Made by a program: the position numbers and the translations under genes
Notes under the pieces: generated by a model
The model's database searches: none
The model's input: only the letters and a program-made list of their open reading frames with translations
Told to the model about the DNA's origin: nothing
DNA from: Pogostemon cablin
Taxonomy: Eukaryota > Streptophyta > Magnoliopsida > Lamiales > Lamiaceae
Length of the DNA stretch: 64,000 bases
Reading direction: 5' to 3'
Assembly: GCA_023678885.1 (NCBI GenBank)
Contig: CM043009.1
Location: 15,865,117-15,929,116, forward strand
Shown: positions 20,531 to 32,710 of the stretch, piece by piece
Numbering within the stretch: the stretch's first letter is position 1
How the letters are laid out: every line of letters starts with the position of its first letter

Positions 20531-20872
20531 TACTATGCACCAGGATGCACCCTAGAATACGGTGTATCAATTTTCAGAAACGTATACAATTATGAATAAA
20601 AACATATACAATTATGAACAAAAATGTATACATTTTTCTAGTGAATTTTTTGTTAGTTTTTTTGAATGAAAATTTGAGTGTAAAATAATATGCAATTATT
20701 AAAAAAAATATGTATACACAATATTGAATAAAAAGTTATATATACATGGATGCTAGTTTTTTTAATGAAAAATTGAGTGCGAAAAGTATACAATTATTAA
20801 GTAACATGTATACAGTATAGAATAAAAAGTTATACACATATGTGTGCACCGTTGCACCCGGGTGCATCGAAT
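20531..20872. repeat. possible small inverted-repeat element
   Basis: The left end CTATGCACCAGGATGCACCC and the right end GTGCACCGTTGCACCCGGGT resemble each other when one is inverted (GTGCA/TGCAC-rich). The interior carries diverged repeats of ATATACAATTATGAA followed by AAAAA. No TA or longer target duplication could be fixed. Confidence 0.35.
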
Positions 20873-21038
20873 ATCAACTAATTTTATATATATAATAAAT
20901 ATATTTAACAATGGATCGACTGTTTCACAAACCGTCTAACATATAACCGTCTCACAAAAAAATATCCCTAAATATTATTATAATTACATATATGTGTAGG
21001 TGAGAGTTTTTTTAATAATTATAATAATAATAAAAATA

Positions 21039-21081
21039 TATAATAATACTAATAATAATAATAATAATTATTATTATTATT
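21039..21081. repeat. AAT/ATT microsatellite, palindromic
   Basis: AATAATAAT runs into ATTATTATT directly beside the left end of the TIR element at 21082. Confidence 0.85.
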
Positions 21082-22292
<1,211 letters not shown>

Positions 22293-22769
22293 CTCTTAGT
22301 TCCAATTGTTGTATCAGATTGATTTTTAGTAACATGTGATATAAATAAAATTTTTATTTAAGAACCATATTATAGTATAATAATATAATTTTTAATAGTA
22401 TTAATTATTAAATTTTTTACGGAGAAAATAATTATTTTTAGGATTATTAATAATTACTCTAAATTGTAACCTAATATTTATTGAATAGAAATTTAATGTT
22501 AATAATTACTCTAAATTGTAACCTAATAGTTATTGAATATTTATCATTAAAATTTTATGAATGAATTAAAAAATAATATCGAAAAAAATTGACACTTAAA
22601 AAGATTTTCATAATTATATATTTTAAATTATAAATTTATTTAAAATAAAATAAAATATATTAATTATATAAGTTTTACAACAAATAAAACTATTTGAAAA
22701 ACACTAAGATAAAAAATAAAGAACACTTTTTTATTTTATTATTATTAAAGTAGAAAAGAGGCACATAAC

Positions 22770-22945
22770 ATATATGGATAGTAATTAATAAAGTGAAAGA
22801 ATAAATTATTAAAATAAAATATCACAAAATAAGTGGTGGACCCCTCTTTTACCTACAATACATGGATAATAATTAATAAAGTAAAAGAATAAAATATTAA
22901 AATAAAATATTACAAAATAAGTGGTGGACCCTTTTTTAACCTACA
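22770..22945. repeat. 88-bp tandem duplication
   Basis: The block starting TGGATAGTAATTAATAAAG and ending AAGTGGTGGACCC repeats head to tail with offset 88 bp and a few differences. The remainder of 22293-23340 is AT-rich intergenic DNA with no gene seen. Confidence 0.75.
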
Positions 22946-23389
22946 ACCTGTGCTGTCCTGGGTCATGTGTGAGCCGAGGGTCAGCTAAGAATCTCCCTAA
23001 AATTTTTTCTAATAATTTACACTATTTTATGGGTACGTTTGTTTGAGTCTAGAATTTAAAAACTATGAATAGTGATAGTTCATGTTTGTTTTGGTTTTAG
23101 TATGGTGAATTTTAATTTTATGTGAAATCAAGGTGTAAAAGATGAGTGGTGATGTGTGAAAAAAAATATTAATTTAAGTAAGATAAGAGAAGAGAAGAGA
23201 GAGAAATAATATTAATTGAGGATAGATAATGAACATATGTTTAGTGAGTTGAAAATTAATAGAGTTTGTAGGAATATAAGAGATATTTGTAAAATTTTAG
23301 GTTTGAGTTTTCAAGAACCAAAACTTGATTTTCAAAATGAGCATACGTAAGTGATGTAAATAGGTAGGGTAGGGTATGTGTTGGGTTCC

Positions 23390-24784
23390 TGTTGAAAAAC
23401 TCACATTCCTAAAACACAAACCCTAAGCATACTTAGAGAGAAATCTCTTACCACTCACCGTAGGATTGTGTTGCAGCGGAAGAACACGTACGAACCGATT
23501 GATACTCACGTTAGTATCTCTGGAACAAATCTTCAATACGGGGTTGAAAGATTATGATTCACGAATTTGTATTAGAACTAGATGAAGAATATGAGAGAAA
23601 AAAAACAAACGAGAATCAAGATTTAAAATATCCCAAAATATCCTCGATATTTTCACGATATATCCATTTTTGGAGAGTACCGATATCGATATTAGGAAAA
23701 AAGATATTTTTTTCTGATATCGAGGAAATATCGGGAAATATAAAAAAATATCGATGGAAATATCGTTATCGATTTGCCACAGTTCAAAATTTTCTGAATG
23801 TCGAGATATATCGAGAAAATATCGATGAAATATCGAAGATATATCGAAAATATCGAAAAATTATCCATAATTTTAAGAAATTTTAATAATTTTTTTATGT
23901 TATTTTGATCAACTAAATACATTTTTTGTTAGTAATTTGTTCAATTTAAAAAAATAAAATAAAAAATGGAGCAGGACTTGCGTGAAACCATCTCATAATG
24001 AGATAATTTTACGTTTTCTTAATTATCGAGTATCTTTTTTATATTAAAATAGTTGTCACTTTTCGTTAAAAATATTATAACTAGTAAATATGAAGGGTTC
24101 ACGTAAATAATATACTCTGATTAAAAATAATTTTATTTTGGCACAGTTGGATAAGATAGAACGATATACTACTAACACATTTAGAACAAGGTTAAAAAAT
24201 TTATATAATTCGATTAGTTGATACCAATAGTGTTAGATCAAGACAACATGACATGTTTTACATTTAAACCTCATAGATCATCATTTTGATATTAGTTATT
24301 ATGTGTTAAACAATTAATAAAAATTATTTTATCATTTTAGATTATTTAAATATGTTGTTATTGATCTACTTAACATATATTTTGAGTTTTATTTTGATTA
24401 TAAATTGTATTTATATATTAAAATTAGTTATAATATATTGCAACATTAAATAATCAATTTTCTACTTTTTCTCATAAATTTTTATAAATTTTAAATTTTT
24501 ACCGATATCGATATTCAATATATCTATCGATATATCCGTAAATTTGAGATACCGATATTTTTACCGATATCGATATTTAAAATCTTGACGAAAATATATT
24601 GTCAGAAACTTTTATGCGTTATGCTTATGCGCATGTGTATGCGATGTCCTGCGCAGTTTTCTTTATCCAAATCAAATAAGGAAACCGTGAGAAAACCGTA
24701 GGAGTTACATAACTCCCTCTCTCATCGCGCCACATTATTCATATGTGAAAAATAATAAATAAATAATATTAATTATTATTTACA
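23390..24784 (-). repeat. 3' LTR of the Copia element, split by a transposon
   Basis: Aligns with 48708-49123 on both sides of the insertion at 23617-24587. It begins TGTTGAAAAACTCAC on the plus strand and ends ATTATTTACA. Confidence 0.93.
23617..24587. mobile_element. hAT-like non-autonomous DNA transposon inside the LTR
   Basis: 971 bp with 16-bp terminal inverted repeats (CAAGATTTAAAATATC and its complement) and an 8-bp target duplication, ACGAGAAT on the left and ACGAAAAT on the right. The other LTR has the empty site (AACAAGAATACATTG near 48926). An 8-bp duplication fits hAT. The end regions are packed with CGATATCGATATT-type subrepeats, the core is AT-rich, and no transposase is seen. 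Confidence 0.85.
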
Positions 24785-24797
24785 TCTCCCACTCACA
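24785..24797 (-). promoter_or_regulatory. polypurine tract of the Copia element
   Basis: The minus strand reads GTGAGTGGGAGA directly before the 3' LTR, the position where plus-strand DNA synthesis is primed. Confidence 0.7.
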
Positions 24798-25760
24798 TAT
24801 GAAATCAAAATTCTCCTGATTTATTTTCTTCATGAATCATATTCTTGTCTAGATTAATACATCGTGTGACCCACGAAATATGAGTTTTAATTGCTATACA
24901 CTTGTTAGAGATATATAGCAACTCAACCAGTTTATCGAAGAAACTCAACAAGCTCGCTATACCCCAGAACTCTTGAACATTTAACATAAATTGACATATG
25001 TTTCTCTTTTCAATCCCTTAATTTGTAAGAACATATTCAACCCTTTTGCAAAACTATGTATTCATAATCAAGACCCTGCTTGATTGACTAGTCAATGAAT
25101 CACAATAGTATATATTAAATTAAGACATGCTTCCCATCTCATTAAGTATCTACAGTCTCCCACTGTAGCTGCTTTCCTAGACATGCACCGCATTGGTGTT
25201 ATTAACCATAGCTCTTTTGGTAATATGCTAAAGTAGCAATACTAAAGTAAAGATTTAGAATATAGTAGAAAGTCATAAGGGTAACTAATAGATAAGGACT
25301 CATACTTTTGAGAAAAAGGAGATAATTTTCTCAATCCTGTTGGGGTCAACTTAGCACATGTCATTTTCCTAAAACACTTGTCACAATGTCTTTAACTTCC
25401 TTCCATGAAAGCGTATGTCATATTTCATTTTATTTTAGACATCATGTAAATCAAAGTTCAAGTGTGTCCCATACGCTTAACCCAGATATCCTCCCTCCAA
25501 TGTATAGGATCTTCATCGATTTAGCTTTACAACAAGTTGGATTAGATTCATGATAAAATCTATCCTGATTACATTAATTATCGTAATCTCATCTCTGCGC
25601 TCCCACTTAGCTACAGGTGATTGCTCGTATGAGAGAGCCAATCATAACTTGCCGACATACTATTATATATGAACCATCACATATAATTTATAATATATAT
25701 ATGTATAGTTAAGCCATTAACCATTCCATTAACATACATAAACATATTCAATACATCGTT
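24798..25760 (-). other. 3' non-coding region of the Copia element
   Basis: About 960 bp between the RNase H stop and the polypurine tract, AT-rich, without a long frame. Nothing further recognised. Confidence 0.6.
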
Positions 25761-26109
25761 TTAAATCCTTCGCAAACCTAATCCTTTTGCATGTCCTATG
25801 AAAACATCTCTGGGAATCGGTTTGGTAAAAGGATCTGCTAACATTAAACGAGTAGAAATATATTTAAGAATCAGTTTCTTCTTGTCTACAATATCTCTAA
25901 CAAAGTTGAATTTCGTATTAATGTGTTTGGTCTTTCCATGATATTTGGGGTCTTTTGTGTAAGCAATGGCTGCTTGATTATCACAATTGATTAAAACAGC
26001 TCCCACTGGAGTGTTTAAGACCTCCAAGTGTTTCATGAATATTCTCAACCAAATAACCTCTTGAACTGCAGACGCACATGCCACAAACTCGGCTTCATAA
26101 TGGACAATG
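25761..26109 (-). pseudogene. C-terminal RNase H part of Copia pol
   Basis: The minus frame reads EAEFVACASAVQEVIWLRIF, then INCDNQAAIAYTKDPKYHGK, then a YIST...LADPFTKPI segment and the end GLGLRRI. This is the conserved C-terminal RNase H signature of plant Copia. The upstream part of the same domain lies at 34646 onward, because the Athila-like element inserted between them. One base is missing near the split (before EAEF), so the domain was or became frameshifted. Confidence 0.9.
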
Positions 26110-26817
26110 CTATGTGTTGAGAGTGAAAATAAGCGTGTTTTAATATCCAATTTAACACCTTTTTGAGTGATAGCACAAGTGTCTTATATTCGATATATGT
26201 GAGAATTATGTGCACTTGAGGTGTTTTATTGTGTTTTAGGTAGAAAAATGATCAAAAGAGCCAAGTGTGAGAAAAGGTGCAATTTGTGCAAGAATGCTGA
26301 TAAACTGTTGGTGTGATACATGGTTAGAAAGCTAATGAAGAGAGGGTCGTTTTGGCATAAAGAACACCATCATTGAAGTCCGAACGAGGAAGTTATGAGT
26401 AAAGTGGTAACACCGCGCGAGCTGTGCCGAACAGAATTGTAGTGCTACTTTCCATGGCCTGTTACATATTCAATTCTTGGAGTTATTATAAGTTCTTTAT
26501 ATTGATAGAAAACCCAGGAAGAGAGAATTGCGTGAGCATAAAAATCACTCAATTTGAAGGTCGGATGTGAAAGTTATACGCGAAACGGTGAGCCTGCGCA
26601 AATCGATTCGACCTGCTTCAGGTTGAACCGAGGTCGAACCCAACGGAAAAATAGCTGGTTCGACCACGACATGTTTGGTTCGACCTGTAGGGGTTGTTTC
26701 GACCTGTTTGGGAGGTCGAACCACGCTTCGGAAACTTACCAAATCTGTATTTTCGAGGTCTAAACGCGTGTGATCACTTGAAAAGCCCATTCCAAGCCCT
26801 AGAGACGTGATTACAAG

Positions 26818-26824
26818 TATAAAA
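26818..26824 (+). promoter_or_regulatory. LTR promoter TATA box
   Basis: TATAAAAGG in the 5' LTR, conserved at 33477-33483, 50410-50416 and 56245-56251 in the three other Athila-like LTRs. Transcription would start about 30 bp downstream and mark the U3/R border. Confidence 0.7.
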
Positions 26825-26911
26825 GGAGGCTCATACAGTCAAGGAAGACATCACGGAACAACACAACAACAAGAGAGGAGAAGAGAGGCCACAACATACA
26901 ACACCCCACAA

Positions 26912-26927
26912 GGGGGGATCACCCCCC
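26912..26927 (+). promoter_or_regulatory. G6-loop-C6 hairpin in the R/U5 region
   Basis: GGGGGG-ATCA-CCCCCC lies about 90 bp after the TATA box. It is conserved at 33571-33586 and, with loop TTCA, at 50497-50512 and 56328-56342. It could form a stable stem in the 5' leader of the element RNA. Confidence 0.6.
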
Positions 26928-27987
26928 AACCATCATCCTTTTCTCCATCCATCCATCACTTTGAAGATTCGTTTGTGGAATCAAGAGGAGAACCAAAAGG
27001 AGGATTCAAGAGCGAGAAGGACGCGATGACGCCACATCTAGGGTTTATTCATTTTCTAATTTATCTTGTATTTTCCAGACATTCGGGTAAGATCTATCCA
27101 ACACCCATGTGTGTTTCCTACAATACCATGGGCTAGAGCCTTTTTGGTAGAACTAGGGTTGTGAAGGTTTTATCTAGTTAATTGAACTTCCATGTGTATA
27201 CTCCGTACAACACTACTTGTGGTTTAGTTTATATAAGATTGTGCTTTATTAATCCATACTCATAGTCGTTTTGTGCATCGATAATCGTTGTGTAGAGTCT
27301 GAATACATAACATGGTTATTGGTTGAGTGCGTTCACTGTTGAGCAGGGTTTTATGTTATAATTCTAAGTGAAGGGATTCCAAAGTCTTATTAGAACTATC
27401 TTATATGAATACTTGTTAATTGAATTGAATTCGGGTTAATAAGTAGGATAAATAGGATAATTTTATAGTACCTATAAAGGGAGATCATATCGGGTTAGAG
27501 TACCAATCCTAGGGGGAAATAATTGATACTGATAGTACCTAGAAAGGGGGGTGAAATTATATCTCTTGCTCTGAGGTTATTCACACGTGTTACACGCATG
27601 TTTACTTGTGTCTATAGAGTAGATATGCATGGTTTAGTGATGCGTCCATATTCCACAAGGCAGAGTCGGACATTGACACATGGAAGGGAAGTTAATGAGT
27701 AAAACTGGATTATCCTAGAGCTACCTATTCTCCTACTTGATCCACTTTTGTATTCTTCGAGTGGTACTTTATTTTATTTGTTATTTTAATTACTTGTTTA
27801 TTAGTTTAATCATCCTAAACCTCAAACTTAATTGCCAACTTGTCTTAATTAATTTAGATAATAATTAAATTGATAATACGCCATCCTTTGGGTTTGATAT
27901 TCACTTGGTCGCTTGCTTAAGCTGCAATTGATATCCTTAATACTTGGGGATTAATTTTGCGTGCAAAGAAAACGCACATCAAGTTCT

Positions 27988-28005
27988 TGGCGCCGTTGCC
28001 GGGGA
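27988..28005 (+). promoter_or_regulatory. primer-binding site, tRNA-Asp type
   Basis: TGGCGCCGTTGCCGGGGA, 6 nt after the 5' LTR. This is the usual primer site of Athila-type Gypsy elements. Confidence 0.9.
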
Positions 28006-28169
28006 CGGCTGTTATTATTGATTTTATTATTTCTAGTTGATTAAGATTTTTTTTTCTTTTTCTTTTATTTGTGATTATTTATTTCTATCTAACCTTGAAT
28101 TTTTCCGAGTTACTTGTGTGCTTGTAAAAGGAGAGGAAGGAAAAGAAGGAATAACACATTGAGCTGAAC

Positions 28170-30299
28170 ATGGCCGGAGCAAGGCAGAATCCGGATAATG
28201 TTTCCATTCGTGAAATTTTCACGAACTTTGAGAATGTCAACATGGGGTTGATAGGAGCAAGGGGGAAAGATGATGATTTTGAGATACATCCCGCTCTTAT
28301 TAACATGGTAGAGAAGAATCCCTTTTCTGGAGGTTGTTTTGAAGATCCATATCAGCATCTCCGAAGATTTCTTGGTTATGTAAACACTCAAAAGAGCAGT
28401 GGAGCGAATGATAATGCTAGGCGGATCGCCTTATTCAAGTTCTCTTTGATTGATAAGGCAGAAGCTTGGTATGAGACTCTTGATGCCACAGATTGCACTA
28501 CATGGGACCAACTGCAGCAGAAGTTCTTGGAGAGATACATGCCACCCTCAAGGATCTTAAGGATGAGGCAAGAGATCACCCAATTTGTTATGAATCAGGG
28601 TGAGAAATTTGATGAGGCGTGAGATAGGTTTAAAGACATGCTCAGGAGGTGTCCACAGCATGGAATATCTAAGGCTGAATACATAAGCATCTTCTACTAT
28701 GGATTGGATTGTGAGTCGCGTGTTTTTATTAATGCATCATCAGGAGGAGCGCTGTTATCAAAGACAACACTTGAAGCAGAAAAGTTATTTGTAGACATCT
28801 CTATGAATTTACGTGACTAGCCAGTAGAGAGAGATAGAGGATCATATGTACTTGGCAAGGTGGCGCAGGTTGAATATCAAGTGAAGCCGAATAGGGATGA
28901 TGAGATCGTCTCTAGTCTAGCTAACATCAACAAGCTACTAGAGTCCCAGCAGAGGCAGATTACAGAGTTGACACTAAGGGGGCCTAGTATGAAGCAGCAC
29001 GAAGTGAAGAGTGATGAAGATACCTTCAATCGATACATGGCTGAGAACGATGCAAGGGTTAACCACATTGAAGCTAGAATGAATGTTGATCATACAGATT
29101 TATCTAAGCAGATGAAGGACCTTACCTTGATGATGGGGCAGATGACCGCGAACGTGAATCAATTGACACAAAAATTGGAAGATAAAGCCATCACGTTAAG
29201 GTCTGGAACACAGTATGAAGGAACGACGAGGCCGGGATCAAATTTGGACATAGCTAATCCTCGGTTCGACCAACATCCAGAAGGTTCGACCTGGCGTTCA
29301 GGTCGAACCATGGTCGAACCATACCATGCGGAGCACTCTATTTTTCCAGAACACCGGTTCAACCAAAACAAGGGTGGTTCGACCTGTTCTGCAGGTCGAA
29401 CCAAGGACGAACCTCTTCATTCGGCATGCTCTGTTTTGTCGCAGCAACGGTTCGACCACGACCGTAATGGTTCGACCAACCCAGCAGGTCAAACCCAGGT
29501 CGAACCGGAGGATATAAACTATATAGTGAGACAGTTCGACCTAGGGGGCAGTGGTTCGACCTCTAACACTGGTCGAACCATAGTCGAACCTCAAGAGCAG
29601 AAAGAGAGCAGTCTTTCAGGAAATAGGTTTGACCTTTACGTACCTGGTTCAACCTCTCAAACAGGTCGAACCCAAGTCGAACCTCAAATTCAAAAAAAGA
29701 GCCGTTGTCCAGAAGGTAGGTTCGACCAGTACGTGCTTGGTCCGACCTGTTCCACAGGTCGAACCTTGGTCGAACCCATCCAGATGTTGCCCGTTTCTGC
29801 GCCGAATGTTCCGCATGTTGTTGATGTTACTCCAGTACCATTACATGAGCAGAATACTGAGCTTAAAATGGAGAAGAAGTGGGAAGAAGCAAAGGGATTG
29901 AGAGCCAAGAAGGATAAAGCGAAGGAGGTTGAACGTGATGAATGGGGAAGACCAAAGACCAAGATACCTCCTCCGTTTCCTTCAAGATTGGCCGAGAAGG
30001 GATTGGAAGAAAAGTTCAAGAGGTTTCACGATGTCATGAGCAAAGTAAGCTTGAACATTCCTTTCTCTGAAGCAATCATGGAGATGCCATACTATGCCCG
30101 ATTTCTCAAGAATAGTATATCAAAGAAGAGAAGCTTGAACGGAGTGGAGACGGTGAACCTATCAGAGAATTGCAGCTCGATCCTTCAAAGGAAGCTGCCT
30201 GCAAAGTTAAAGGATTCGGGAAGCTTCACCATTCTTTGTGACATTGGAAAAGGTCGGCACATAAAACCTTGTGTGATTTGGGGGCAAGCGTTAACTTGA
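28170..30299 (+). pseudogene. gag of Athila-like element 1, two in-frame stops
   Basis: Starts MAGARQNPDNVSIREIFTNF. A retrotransposon gag domain follows, with NPFSGGCFEDPYQHLRRFL, AEAWYETL, TTWDQLQQKFLERYMPPSR and RCPQHGISKAEYISIFYYGL. The same frame continues past TGA at 28620-28622 (Trp in element 2) and TAG at 28818-28820. A coiled-coil-like stretch (about 28900-29180) is followed by six 30-32-residue repeats (29262-29776), then EKKWEEAKGLRAKK and DEWGRPKTKIPPPFPSRL. Near 30260 the frame shifts into the protease frame. No CCHC knuckle is seen. It binds and packages element RNA when intact. Confidence 0.85.
29262..29776 (+). repeat. six-unit tandem repeat built of GGTTCGACC / GGTCGAACC half-sites
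   Basis: Each unit of about 85-95 bp has four half-sites in the order forward, forward, inverted, inverted. They are translated as FD, GST, GRT and VEP, so successive copies of the same DNA motif fall in two different reading frames. The spacer codes for variable residues. The same half-sites occur in both LTRs of the element and in element 2. Confidence 0.9.
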
Positions 30300-30865
30300 T
30301 GCCTTTGTCCATATTTAAAAGGCTTGGTTTGGGGGATCTTAAAACCACGAATATTGCTCTTCACTTGGCGGATAGATCCATGACTTGTCCGAAGGGTTTA
30401 ATTGAAGATGTTTTAGTGAAGGTGGATAAGTTAGTTTTTCCCGTGGATTTTCTTGTACTTGAGATGGAAGATGATAAGGGTGACATTCCCCTTATTTTGG
30501 GACGACCGTTCCTTGCCACAGCTGGAGCTATGATAGATGTAAAGGAAGGAAAGCTTAGACTGCGAATGGATAATGAAGATGTGGTTTTCTCTCTTGATCA
30601 TGCAATGAAGATGCCCATGGAGACTCAATCGTGCAAAAGCATAGATGTGGTTTCTAACTTGTTTAATCTTGATTTTTCTAAGACAGATGATTCTGAATTT
30701 AAGTGGATGGTTGACAAGGAGGAGTCTAGACAGCCATGGGAGGAAGGAAATTTCAATGATCGTATACTTGTGACCAAGAAAGGTGAGGTGTTGAGTGTCG
30801 ACAAGAAGAGGAAAAGAAAGTATTTGAAGGTAAGGATGCGAGAAGACCGTCCTCTACCGTCGTGA
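30235..30865 (+). pseudogene. aspartic protease region of Athila-like element 1
   Basis: Frame +2 gives CDLGASVNLMPLSIFKRLGL, where DLGAS is the active-site loop variant common in Athila-type proteases, then ILGRPFLATAGAMIDVKEGK. The preceding residues (FTILCDIGKGRHIK) are in the gag frame, so an indel at about 30255-30269 separates them. After KYLKVRMREDRPLPS the frame stops and no reverse transcriptase follows. Confidence 0.8.
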
Positions 30866-32696
30866 CTCTCCGACGACAAACATGAGCGCCTGTTGGGGGG
30901 CTTTCCCTTCTATTTTATTGCTTTATTTATTTCGTGTGAGTAAGAATTTTTTATATTTGAGGTGCTTACTCATCGGCAATTACATCTTTGCAAACTTAGT
31001 TTCAACTTACGTTTTTACTAAGTTTGGGGGGGTGTGATGTTATTACCTCATTGAAGCACCATGAGTATAATCTTTTCTTTGTAATGTTTGCTAGGGGAGT
31101 TGATTTTTTGCGGTATATTGAAGCTTTAATCGGTTTTGATGTGTCGATTTTTTTGCAATTTGCCTAGTGTTCAGTGGTGTTTCTAGTGTGTGGAGTCGAT
31201 TACATAGTCAATTGAGTCTTTCGTATAGTTATCCTATTTTATTATTGATGAATCCTGTGATGATGAGTTTGTTTGAGCTTTGATAATAGAAAAAGGTAAA
31301 AGAGTGACAAGACGAGTTCTACATTGAGGCTTTGACTCGAGGAGCTCGTGCGTACATTGAAGAAAAATTAGGTGCCCTCGTTTTCTTTTTCTAATTTTTG
31401 TATGTGCTTTTAATTCATGGAGTGGAAGGATTGAGTTTATTGTGGTGATCCATGTGAGCTTATATTGTTAAAATTATCTTTGAAATTCATATGCTCTTGA
31501 AATTGATGAAGGAAGTGACTTGAGTTATATTGTGGTATGAAGTTCTATGTGTACTTGTGGGATATTACCTACCATGAAAAGTGCTCTGTTGCTTGTTAAA
31601 AACCCATGTGAGATTTTGAGCCTCGTTGATCATGTACATAATCACATGATATTTCTTTTCTGGTGAGTATCATTCTTGTGTGTGTATTCTAGAACTTGCC
31701 TCTTGTCTTACTTGAAACTACATGTGTGTTAGATGATGGGAGATGATTTTAGGCCATCCTTGAATTTATGAGTCACTTAGCCAAATAATTCCCTACCAAA
31801 TAATTATATATCCGTAGTTAGCCCCGTTGAGCCTAAAAGCCTTATTTCTTTGGCAACCTACGAAGATAGCCACATTTAGTAGAGAATTAAATGCTGTCAA
31901 AGTGTGTTAATGGTGCTTGATAACAATTTGGGAAGGAATGAAATTGGTGTTGAAATTAATAGTGATGGATTATGATAATGCATCTAAGGAGAAGCATGGA
32001 GTAGTGCTTAAATCTAGTACTCCATGGAATCAAAAACCCTAGGGTAGTGCTTAAATCTAGTACCCTATGGAGGATGCGTGAGGTAAGGCCCAAAACTGGT
32101 ACCTCGAGAGAAAAAGTATGTGCTTGAGACAAGAAAAAGTATGTTGAGCTTGAAGGAAAGGAGAGAAAAGAAAATTAGAAGAGCATGAAGCTGGATAGCC
32201 TTGAAGTGTAAGAATCTGCAGTACAAAAGATCTCCGGTTTTAATTTTCTACTAATTGAGTCACTTTATCCATATGTTTCCTACCCTTATCAAAGAGCCAA
32301 CATTACATCCAAAAGAAATTCCTTTTTGATCCCATTGTCGAATCATACTTTTAGTGGTGAAGAGCTTGAGACGTTTGACAAGCTTATGGTTACGCATGCA
32401 CTTGAATTGAATCTGAGCGTAAACACTTTAACCCATAAGTGTACATATTTTACACTTGAGTGAGAGATCATATATATACTTCCCGTGAGAACATGTTGAT
32501 GGAGCATTTGAATTGGTGGTGATTGTCTTAACTTGTATGCTTTGAATTGATTATTACACGTGATAAGAGTTGCATGACCTAAGTTGATGACAATTGTATT
32601 TTGAATGGGATATTGGTCATAGTCCTTGTTTCTCCGCTAATTTTCATACTCTCTTTCTCTTTATCTTTATTTTGTTGCCTCGGGATGAGCAACGGG
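30866..32696 (+). other. 3' non-coding region of Athila-like element 1
   Basis: 1.8 kb without long frames, where reverse transcriptase and integrase would lie in an autonomous element. Contains TTTACTAAGTTTGGGGGG (31015-31032), like the polypurine tract, and phrases such as TGGTACCTCGAGA (32095-32107) that recur in element 2. Confidence 0.7.
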
Positions 32697-32710
32697 CAAG
32701 TTTGGGGGTT
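32697..32710 (+). promoter_or_regulatory. polypurine tract of Athila-like element 1
   Basis: GCAAGTTTGGGGGTT abuts the 3' LTR. Confidence 0.8.

Larger units (their letters stand above)
26115..27981 (+). repeat. 5' LTR of Athila-like element 1
   Basis: Contains two copies of a 95-bp module (26326-26424, 26517-26600), then a cluster of GGTTCGACC/GGTCGAACC half-sites (about 26604-26722), a TATA box and a G6/C6 hairpin. Confidence 0.92.

Noticed and set aside
23554..23886. 110-codon plus-strand frame
   Set aside because: Spans the LTR/hAT-like junction and consists of CGATAT-type subrepeats.
29262..29776. Half-site array as tRNA genes or a CRISPR array
   Set aside because: GGTTCGA resembles the tRNA T-loop, but no acceptor, D or anticodon stems exist. 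Units lie inside gag and spacers are translated and related, unlike CRISPR spacers in a eukaryotic nucleus.
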